A stretch of DNA of 8,048 nt from Victivallales bacterium (GTDB lineage: Bacteria > Verrucomicrobiota > Lentisphaeria > Victivallales > UBA1829): NCBI GenBank assembly GCA_016285335.1, contig JAEEQO010000140.1:1-8048 (forward strand), written 5' to 3'. Position numbers and translations under genes: made by a program. Positions 1 to 5,188 of the stretch are shown here, piece after piece. Below the pieces are notes generated by a model. It was not told where the DNA came from and made no database searches. It saw only the letters and a program-made list of their open reading frames with translations. Position 1 is the first letter of the stretch. Every line of letters starts with the position of its first letter.

Positions 1-32
1 CGGGAAATGTCGCGTTTTCAGACGACAAAAGG

Positions 33-114
33 AAAAAAAAGGGGCGAAAAAAGGGAAAAAGCCGAAAAAAAATCAAAAAAAAATCGAAAAAATCGAAAAA
101 AAGGCTTGAAAAAA
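33..114. promoter_or_regulatory. Phased A-tract array upstream of mraZ (probable curved DNA)
   Basis: Eight runs of 5-9 adenines lie at 33-40, 47-52, 56-60, 65-72, 75-83, 87-92, 96-102 and 109-114. Their centres are mostly about 10.5 bp apart (68.5, 79, 89.5, 99 for the central tracts). A-tracts repeated in phase with the helix are known to bend DNA, and A-rich DNA upstream of a -35 box can act as an UP element. The array ends at the candidate -35 box of the mraZ promoter, so a role in promoter strength or nucleoid-protein binding is inferred. No open reading frame explains the bases. The first 32 bases hold nothing recognisable; the upstream gene is outside the window. Confidence 0.6.
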
Positions 115-133
115 GGCGGAGACAGGGTAAATT
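106..133 (+). promoter_or_regulatory. Candidate sigma70-type promoter for the mraZ operon
   Basis: TTGAAA at 106-111 and TAAATT at 128-133 are separated by 16 bp and resemble -35 and -10 boxes; each matches the E. coli consensus at four or more positions. Transcription would begin near 140, leaving an untranslated leader of roughly 55 bases before mraZ. The -35 box sits at the end of the A-tract array, and the -10 box lies inside the periodic AGG repeats, as expected for a repressor-controlled promoter. The surroundings are so A-rich that chance matches are likely, so this is only a moderate call. Confidence 0.4.
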
Positions 134-170
134 AGGGGAAGAAAGGTGAATGCAGGGGCAACAAAGGGGA
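114..170 (+). promoter_or_regulatory. Six helically phased AGG-core repeats, candidate MraZ operator
   Basis: Six direct repeats start at 114 (AGGCGGA), 124 (AGGGTAA), 134 (AGGGGAA), 144 (AGGTGAA), 154 (AGGGGCA) and 165 (AGGGGAG). The steps are 10, 10, 10, 10 and 11 bp. MraZ of E. coli is known to repress its own operon by binding three G-rich repeats (TGGGN with 5-base spacers, a 10-bp period) next to the mraZ promoter. The period, G-rich core, position over the -10 region and adjacency to mraZ all fit; the exact core (AGGGG rather than TGGG) differs. Binding by the local MraZ is inferred. The repeats also resemble Shine-Dalgarno sequences, but none is correctly spaced for mraZ. Confidence 0.5.
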
Positions 171-195
171 GCCCCGGCATATCTCGAAAACGACC

Positions 196-657
196 ATGGC
201 AAACGACACGAACACAACCTCAAACATCTGCATTCTGAGCGGAAGCTTCGAGTACAAGCTCGACAGCCAGAACCGCGTCGCAGTGCCCGCGGACTGGCGC
301 AAGCAGTCTCCGAGCGGGTGGTTCGTGCTCATCCCCGGCCGCGACCAGACGCTCCAGCTGTACACGAAGGAAGTGTACAACGACCGCATCGGCGCGAAAC
401 TGAACTCCCTTTCCCCGTCGAATCCCGCCGACCTCAAGAAACTGCGTCAGATGGGCGCCCGCACGTTCAATCTCCAGTGCGACAAGCAGGGCCGCATCCA
501 GATCCCGCAGATCCTGATGGATTTCGCCCAGCTGAAGAGCTCCGTCGCGTTCATCGCGTCCGGCAACTTCGGCCAGATCATGGACGGCGCCCGCTGGAAA
601 GCCGAGTTCGAGGCTTTCAACGAGACCGGCGACAGCTTCCTGGACGTCCTGGATTAA
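196..657 (+). CDS. mraZ: MraZ, transcriptional regulator of the division/cell-wall cluster
   Basis: The 153-residue product has the two tandem SpoVT/AbrB-like half-domains of MraZ. Each carries the family DxxxR signature: D23-S-Q-N-R27 followed by VAVPADWR, and D96-K-Q-G-R100 followed by IQIPQIL. MraZ forms ring-shaped oligomers that bind tandem repeats in its own promoter and generally repress the dcw operon. Length is close to the usual 140-150 residues; the excess is a short polar N-terminal leader (residues 1-11). ATG 196 is the only possible ATG in frame, because a stop lies at 133 and no start codon falls between. It has no well-placed ribosome binding site: the nearest purine-rich stretch (163-171) is about 24 bases away. 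It is first in the operon and its stop overlaps the ribosome binding site of rsmH. Family assignment is firm; the direction of regulation is inferred from relatives. Confidence 0.95.
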   Translation: MANDTNTTSNICILSGSFEYKLDSQNRVAVPADWRKQSPSGWFVLIPGRDQTLQLYTKEVYNDRIGAKLNSLSPSNPADLKKLRQMGARTFNLQCDKQGRIQIPQILMDFAQLKSSVAFIASGNFGQIMDGARWKAEFEAFNETGDSFLDVLD

Positions 658-661
658 GGAG
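656..661 (+). promoter_or_regulatory. Ribosome binding site of rsmH, overlapping the mraZ stop codon
   Basis: AAGGAG, a full match to the Shine-Dalgarno core, lies 8 bases before ATG 670. Its first two bases are the end of the mraZ TAA. This fixes the rsmH start and suggests that ribosomes finishing mraZ can feed rsmH translation. Confidence 0.85.
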
Positions 662-669
662 ACGGCGGC

Positions 670-1656
670 ATGAACCAGACCATAAACATACAGGAAAGCC
701 GGCTCACCGCTCCGAAGCACATCCCCGTGCTCCCGGAGGCCGTCTGCTCGTTCCTGGCGCCCGAAGGCCGCACGGTCCGCCGCATCATCGACGGCACCGT
801 AGGCTACGGCGGACACAGCGCGCTGCTGCTGAACGCAAAACCGGAGGCGGAACTGCTCGGCCTCGACCGCGACGAAGAAGCCCTGGCCTCCGCGCGCGAA
901 CGCCTCGCCTTCGCGGGCGAACGCGTCCATCTCGTTCACTCCGACTACTCCCGCATGGCCGACCGCGCAGCCGCGCTCGGCTGGGACAAGGTCGATACCA
1001 TACTCCTCGACATCGGCGTGTCCTCGCGGCAGATCGACGACGCGGAACGCGGCTTTTCGTTCCGTTTCGCCGATGCCCCGCTGGACATGCGGATGGACCG
1101 TTCCCGCGGCCGCACCGCCGCGGACATCGTCAACACGCAACCCGAAGAAGAACTTACCTCCATATTCCGCGACTACGGCGAAATCCGGGAGGCCCGCCGC
1201 CTCGCCCGCCGCATTGTCGAACTCCGCAAAACAAAACCGTTCCACACCTGCGGGGACCTCGCCGCCGTCTGCGACGAAATCCTCGGCGGCTTCCGCCGCA
1301 AAACGGGCCGCAAAGGCCCGCCCGCTCCCACGCTCGCATTCCAGGCCCTCCGGATCGCCGTCAACGGCGAACTCGACGAACTCCGCGAAGGGCTTCAGCA
1401 CGCAGTCGATCTCCTGTCCCCCGGCGGCCGCATGGCGGTCATCAGCTTCCATTCGCTGGAAGACAGGATCGTCAAGAACTTCATCCGGGACATGGCGATG
1501 AACTGCAAATGTCCGCCCGGCACGCCCGTCTGCATCTGCTCCTGGCGCGCCGTCCTGAAACCTCTGACCAGGAAACCCGTGGAGGCCGACGAGCGCGAAC
1601 TCGCCGCCAACCCGAGGTCTGCCTGCGCCAAATTACGAGCTGCCGAGAAACTTTAA
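670..1656 (+). CDS. rsmH: 16S rRNA (cytosine-1402 N4)-methyltransferase RsmH
   Basis: RsmH (MraW) transfers a methyl group from S-adenosylmethionine to N4 of C1402 in 16S rRNA, tuning decoding at the ribosomal P site. The 328-residue product is of normal length (about 310-320). Visible motifs in order: HIPVLPEAV (17-25); SAM-binding IDGTVGYGGHS (40-50); LGLDRDEEAL (63-72); DIGVSSRQIDDAERGFSF (114-131) followed by PLDMRMD (137-143); FQALRIAVNGELDEL (224-238); SFHSLEDRIVKNF (259-271); and the C-terminal NPRSACAKLRAAEK (314-327). CxC pairs at C279/C281 and C288/C290 match the CTCPP...CVC motif found in many RsmH proteins. The usual HPATRxF stretch before FQALRI reads PPAPTLAF here. It lies 12 bp after mraZ, the standard mraZ-rsmH pair. 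Confidence 0.97.
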   Translation: MNQTINIQESRLTAPKHIPVLPEAVCSFLAPEGRTVRRIIDGTVGYGGHSALLLNAKPEAELLGLDRDEEALASARERLAFAGERVHLVHSDYSRMADRAAALGWDKVDTILLDIGVSSRQIDDAERGFSFRFADAPLDMRMDRSRGRTAADIVNTQPEEELTSIFRDYGEIREARRLARRIVELRKTKPFHTCGDLAAVCDEILGGFRRKTGRKGPPAPTLAFQALRIAVNGELDELREGLQHAVDLLSPGGRMAVISFHSLEDRIVKNFIRDMAMNCKCPPGTPVCICSWRAVLKPLTRKPVEADERELAANPRSACAKLRAAEKL

Positions 1657-1684
1657 CCATAACACGAGAGAGCGGGACACACAC

Positions 1685-2134
1685 ATGAACCAATTCACCA
1701 AAAAGACAAGTCCGTCGAACGACGGAGCGGAGACCGGGCGGCGCACCACGCCCTGGGTCGCAGGACTGATCTTCAACGTTCTGCTGATGAGCAGCATCAT
1801 CTTCGCCGCATTCTGCATCCAGGTGCATCTGAACGACAAGACGGAGCAGCTGGTGCGCGAGAAGACCCTGATCATGAAGCAGATCCAGGAGAAGCAGACC
1901 GAGATCCAGTCTCTCCGCCTCGAAAAGGAAAAACTCTGCAGCTGGGAGAACGTCAACGCGAAGATCCGCGAGTACAACCTCGCCCTCCGCCCCGCCAATC
2001 CCAGCCAGCTGCGCCACATAAAACGTTTCGACGGTCGTGAAGTCGTTCCGTCCCTCTACGGCGGCGACACGCGCGTCGCCGACTACTCCTCCACGGGCGC
2101 CGACCAGGCCGCCTCCGGGAGCACGATCCGCTGA
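1685..2134 (+). CDS. ftsL: FtsL-like bitopic division protein
   Basis: The 149-residue product has a polar basic N-terminus (1-22), one hydrophobic membrane segment (about 24-47, WVAGLIFNVLLMSSIIFAAF and following), then a charged heptad-rich coiled coil (about 50-85), including EQLVREKTLIMKQIQEKQTE. It ends in a low-complexity Gly/Ser/Ala tail. This is the architecture of FtsL, which bridges FtsQ/FtsB and FtsW/FtsI in the divisome; FtsL sequences are too divergent to prove identity by motif. The strongest support is position: between rsmH (28 bp upstream) and ftsI (41 bp downstream), exactly where ftsL sits in dcw clusters. It is longer than typical FtsL (about 100-120 residues) because of the roughly 45-residue C-terminal tail. 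The ribosome binding site is weak: GAGAGAG at 1666-1672, 12 bases from the ATG. Another small coiled-coil septum protein such as DivIC/FtsB is the alternative. Confidence 0.7.
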   Translation: MNQFTKKTSPSNDGAETGRRTTPWVAGLIFNVLLMSSIIFAAFCIQVHLNDKTEQLVREKTLIMKQIQEKQTEIQSLRLEKEKLCSWENVNAKIREYNLALRPANPSQLRHIKRFDGREVVPSLYGGDTRVADYSSTGADQAASGSTIR

Positions 2135-2175
2135 ACAGGAACCGCAACCCCGCATAAAAAGAAAGGACGACCGAC

Positions 2176-4191
2176 ATGACATTGTTCCGCTCCATGGCCA
2201 TCCGCATGGTTCTCGTGTATATCCTGCTCGTCGGCGGCTTCGGCTACGTCGTCCACGCTCTTTACGGCGTGCAGATCGTGCGTCACGGAGAACTGTTCGA
2301 AAAAGCGCAAAACACCTATACGACCCGGATCAAAACGCACGGGACGCGCGGCGAGATCTACGATTTCGGCGGTTCGCTCCTGGTCGGAAACATGCCCACG
2401 ATGGACATCATCGGCGACCCCGCCAACATTTTCATCCTGAACAAGAAGGATGAAGAAAAATACAAAGAGGAATGCCGCGTGATCGCCGACTTCTTCGCGG
2501 AAAAATGCGGAAACGTCAACTCCGACGAAGTCTACCGCCGCCTCACGCGCCGTTCGGTCACGACAAAGAACAAAGACGGCGAAGAGGTGGAGCACGACTG
2601 CCATTACGCCGTCATCGCCACCGGCATCGAGTACAACACTGCGAAAGCGCTCAAGGACGAGGTCAAAGAACTCTCTTTCCACGGCGTCTCCTTCACCAGC
2701 TCCTACCGCAGAAACTACCCCAAGGACACGATGCTCGCGAACATCCTCGGGCTGACCAACTTCGACGCCGACAAGTTCATCCCCGTCCAGGGCATCGAAC
2801 GCACGCTCAACAACGCCATGACCGCCACATCCGGTTCCATGGTCTACGAACGCGCCCGCAACGGCCGGTCCGTCAGCTTCACGAACAGCAAAAGCGAACC
2901 TACGCTCGACGGCTACGACATCTACCTGACCATCCGCGAACCGCTCCAGGCCATCGTCGAGGAGGAACTCGACCTCATGTGCGAACGCGTGAAGCCGCAT
3001 GCCGCGTGGGCCGTCCTCGTCGATCCCTCGAACGGCGACGTGCTCGCCGCAGCACAGCGTCCCACGTTCAACCCGAACGACCGCGGCACCATGACCCCGG
3101 AATCCTCCGCGAACCGCCTGTCCGAACTCGCGCTCGAACCCGGCTCCATCATGAAGCCGTTCGTAATTTCCTACGCGCTCGACAAAGGATTCGTGACGCC
3201 CGGGACCATCGTGGACTGCGAACAGGGCGTGTGGAAATACGCTGGCAGGCTCCTGCACGACACGCACAACGTCGGCAAGGTGCCCGTGACCGAGATCATC
3301 AAGCAGTCCAGCAACATCGGCACCGCGAAAGTCTCGGTCATGATGGGACAGAAAAACCTCGACACCGCCCTGCGCTCCTTCGGCTTCGGGCAGAAGACCG
3401 GGATCCAGCTCAAACCCGAGACCTCCGGCATCTTCCGCCCGCTCGAAAAGTGGGATTCCCTCTCCGTCTCCCGTTTCTGCATCGGCCAGGGCATCGCGGT
3501 CTCCCCGCTCCAGCTCGCACGCGCCTACTGCATGATCGCGAACGGCGGATACAAGATCGACCTCCGCATCGTCGACCGCATCGAACGCGGCGACGACGTG
3601 CGCGTCATGCCCGTCGTCAGGGAAAAGAAGAGCATTTTCGCGAATCCCGAGACCACGAAGAAGATGATCACCGACATGATGATCGGCGTGACCGAAGCGG
3701 GAGGCACCTGCACGGAAGCCGCCATCGAAGGCTTCCACGTGGCGGGCAAGACCGGCACCGCGCAGAAGGTCATCAACGGCGCTTATTCCAACCGCTACTA
3801 CGCCTCGTTTGTCGGCTTCGTCCCGGCGGAGGACCCGAAGTTCGTCCTGCTCGTGACCTGCGACGATCCGACCGTCGGCAGCCGCTACGGCGGGTCCGCC
3901 TCCGGCCCCACGTTCAAGGCCATCGCCGAACGCACGCTCAAATATCTGCACGTCCAGCCTCAGCTCTCCAGGGAAGAATGGCTTGCGGAACGTTCCGCCG
4001 CGCAGAAGGCCCTGCACGAACGCAAGGTCCGTGAAGACGCGCTCGTCCAGGCCAGGCGCGAGGAACGCGACCGCCAGCTCAAAGCGGAGAAGACGAAAGA
4101 GACCGCAAAACGCACCGGCACGACCGTCGCAAGCCGTCCGATATCCTCATCCGCATCCGCGGCGGCAAGGAGCACGCTCGTGCGACGCTGA
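2176..4191 (+). CDS. ftsI: Septal class B penicillin-binding protein (FtsI/PBP3 type transpeptidase)
   Basis: This enzyme cross-links peptidoglycan stem peptides at the division septum and is inhibited by beta-lactams. The 671-residue product has a membrane anchor (about 8-30), the start of the PBP dimerisation domain at RGEIYD (58-63), and the pedestal segment GIERTLNNAM (206-215). The transpeptidase domain carries all three active-site motifs: S324-I-M-K327 within EPGSIMKPF, S378-S-N380 within KQSSNIGTAKV, and K525-T-G527 within AGKTGTAQK. S324 is the expected acyl-accepting serine. There are no PASTA domains. Past the catalytic domain is an unusual charged tail (about 597-671), first Glu/Arg/Lys-rich and helical-looking, then Ser/Ala/Thr-rich. 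ATG 2176 follows AAAGGA (2162-2167) by 8 bases. The gene is last in the dcw transcript and is followed by a terminator. FtsI is favoured over an elongation PBP2 by its place after ftsL. Confidence 0.92.
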   Translation: MTLFRSMAIRMVLVYILLVGGFGYVVHALYGVQIVRHGELFEKAQNTYTTRIKTHGTRGEIYDFGGSLLVGNMPTMDIIGDPANIFILNKKDEEKYKEECRVIADFFAEKCGNVNSDEVYRRLTRRSVTTKNKDGEEVEHDCHYAVIATGIEYNTAKALKDEVKELSFHGVSFTSSYRRNYPKDTMLANILGLTNFDADKFIPVQGIERTLNNAMTATSGSMVYERARNGRSVSFTNSKSEPTLDGYDIYLTIREPLQAIVEEELDLMCERVKPHAAWAVLVDPSNGDVLAAAQRPTFNPNDRGTMTPESSANRLSELALEPGSIMKPFVISYALDKGFVTPGTIVDCEQGVWKYAGRLLHDTHNVGKVPVTEIIKQSSNIGTAKVSVMMGQKNLDTALRSFGFGQKTGIQLKPETSGIFRPLEKWDSLSVSRFCIGQGIAVSPLQLARAYCMIANGGYKIDLRIVDRIERGDDVRVMPVVREKKSIFANPETTKKMITDMMIGVTEAGGTCTEAAIEGFHVAGKTGTAQKVINGAYSNRYYASFVGFVPAEDPKFVLLVTCDDPTVGSRYGGSASGPTFKAIAERTLKYLHVQPQLSREEWLAERSAAQKALHERKVREDALVQARREERDRQLKAEKTKETAKRTGTTVASRPISSSASAAARSTLVRR

Positions 4192-4221
4192 CCGCGGCAA
4201 ATAACAACGGACCTTTCTTTG

Positions 4222-4263
4222 TACCCGCAAAAATGCTTTCTCCCGTTTTTGCGGGTATTTTTT
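4222..4263 (+). terminator. Intrinsic terminator of the mraZ-rsmH-ftsL-ftsI operon
   Basis: TACCCGCAAAAA (4222-4233) pairs perfectly over 12 bp with TTTTTGCGGGTA (4246-4257) around a 12-base loop, followed by six T residues (4258-4263). It begins 31 bases past the ftsI stop. The orientation serves + strand transcription only, because no A-run precedes the stem. Confidence 0.9.
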
Positions 4264-4336
4264 ACTCAATTCGCTTTATTTCCTGAAACGACCCGCATTT
4301 TTTTCAAAAAAAAACGCCGTTTTTGGCTTTTTCCGC

Positions 4337-4364
4337 TTGAATTAAGCTCATTGCGGTATATTAT
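4337..4364 (+). promoter_or_regulatory. Sigma70-type promoter for hisF and downstream genes
   Basis: TTGAAT (4337-4342) and TATTAT (4359-4364) stand 16 bp apart, matching the -35 and -10 consensus at four and five of six positions. An overlapping TATATT (4357-4362) is a poorer-spaced alternative. The start of transcription would be near 4371, giving a leader of about 40 bases before hisF. It lies in the 218-bp gap after the ftsI terminator, which otherwise holds only A/T-rich runs. A ribosome binding site AGGAG (4400-4404) sits 5 bases before ATG 4410. No riboswitch or attenuator was recognised; the short leader contains no histidine-rich leader peptide. Confidence 0.65.
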
Positions 4365-4409
4365 ATAGTAAAATTCAATCTTCCACACAACTTTTTTTCA
4401 GGAGTTCCC

Positions 4410-5171
4410 ATGAACAAAGTTCAAATCATGCCTTGCCTGGACATGCAGAACGGACGCGTCGTGAAGGGCGTCCACTTCATCGATATCGCTGACGCCGGCG
4501 ACCCCGTCGCCTGCGCCGAAGCCTACTGCGCCGCCGGGGCCGACCAGCTCGCCCTGCTCGACATCAACGCCACGGTCGAAAACCGCGGCACGCTCCTCGA
4601 CGTCGTGAAGTCCGTCGCGGCGGCTGCCACTGTCCCGTTCACCGTCGGCGGCGGCATCGCGGACGAAAAAGGCGCGGAAGCCGTGCTTTCCGCCGGCGCG
4701 GACTGCATCTCCATCAGCTCCGCCGCGTACAAAAACCGCAAGCTCCTCGCTTCTCTGGTGAAGGAGTTCGGAGCGGACCGCATCACCGCCGCGATCGACG
4801 TCGATGCGAACAAGTCCATGCCCTCCGGGTATGAAGTCTACATCAACGGCGGACGCACCGCCACCGGCACCGACGCCCTCGAATTCGCCAAGTTCGTCGA
4901 CGACACCGGCGTCAACGTGATCCTCCCGACCAGCAAGGCCGGCGACGGCGCGCGCACCGGGTACGATCTCCCGCTCATCCGCATCCTCGCCCAGAACTGC
5001 CGGGCCGCGATCGTGGCATCCGGCGGCGCCGGGACGATGGAGCATTTCTACGAGGCAGCCGAGGCGGGCGCCTCCATCCTGCTCGCCGCTTCCGTCTTTC
5101 ATTTCCACATGATCGACATCGGCGAGCTCAAAGCCTACCTCAAATCCAAAGGTCTCCAAGTAAACGCTTAA
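4410..5171 (+). CDS. hisF: HisF-family imidazole glycerol phosphate synthase cyclase subunit, divergent ammonia gate
   Basis: Canonical HisF is a TIM barrel that uses ammonia delivered from HisH to turn PRFAR into imidazole glycerol phosphate and AICAR. The 253-residue product has the usual length and aligns along its whole length with few gaps: MPCLDMQNGRVVKGVHF (7-23), LLDINATVE (49-57), PFTVGGGI (76-83), AAIDVDAN (127-134), IVASGGAGTMEHFYEA (201-216), AASVFHF (226-232). The catalytic acids D11 and D130, plus K19 and D51, are present. The four charged gate residues known from Thermotoga HisF (R5, E46, K99, E167) are replaced by Q5, Q46, C99 and V170. The phosphate-loop SINT is SISS (101-104), and TSxDRDGT is TSKAGDGA (174-181). 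No hisH or other his gene is beside it. It may be a working HisF with an altered partner, or a paralogue with a different substrate. Family is certain; histidine biosynthesis as its role is not. Confidence 0.88.
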   Translation: MNKVQIMPCLDMQNGRVVKGVHFIDIADAGDPVACAEAYCAAGADQLALLDINATVENRGTLLDVVKSVAAAATVPFTVGGGIADEKGAEAVLSAGADCISISSAAYKNRKLLASLVKEFGADRITAAIDVDANKSMPSGYEVYINGGRTATGTDALEFAKFVDDTGVNVILPTSKAGDGARTGYDLPLIRILAQNCRAAIVASGGAGTMEHFYEAAEAGASILLAASVFHFHMIDIGELKAYLKSKGLQVNA

Positions 5172-5188
5172 CTTCGCGAGGTGTGACC

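Noticed and set aside
134..170. AGGGGA/AGGTGA units read as tandem Shine-Dalgarno sites for a small leader peptide starting at 150
   Set aside because: ATG 150 opens only the rejected shadow frame, and the even 10-bp spacing of the units fits a DNA operator better.
220..1452. 410-codon antisense frame across mraZ and rsmH
   Set aside because: Shadow of codon bias; composition Ala/Gly/Val/Asp-rich and no recognisable fold.
150..1688. Long + strand frame (512 codons) overlapping mraZ and rsmH
   Set aside because: Its translation is Arg/Pro/His-rich with no domain, and it is the +1/+2 shadow of GC-rich mraZ and rsmH, whose own frames carry clear family motifs.
2083..4017. 644-codon antisense frame across ftsI
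   Set aside because: Antisense to a gene with all three PBP active-site motifs; such long frames are expected opposite genes with G/C at third positions. No start signal or domain was recognised.
2472..4034. 520-codon + strand frame inside ftsI
   Set aside because: Arg-rich frame-shadow of ftsI with no motif.
4306..4332. Possible second hairpin with A-run, GCC/GGC core and T-run between the ftsI terminator and the hisF promoter
   Set aside because: Only three G-C pairs with a mismatch next to them; the A/T runs alone do not make a convincing terminator.
4398..5159. 253-codon antisense frame opposite hisF
   Set aside because: Mirror of the HisF frame with almost the same length; no motif, and the sense strand is unambiguous.
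5183..5188. GTG 5183 as start of the Sel1 protein
   Set aside because: The GTG overlaps the GAGGTG ribosome site itself, while ATG 5189 is correctly spaced and gives a standard signal peptide.
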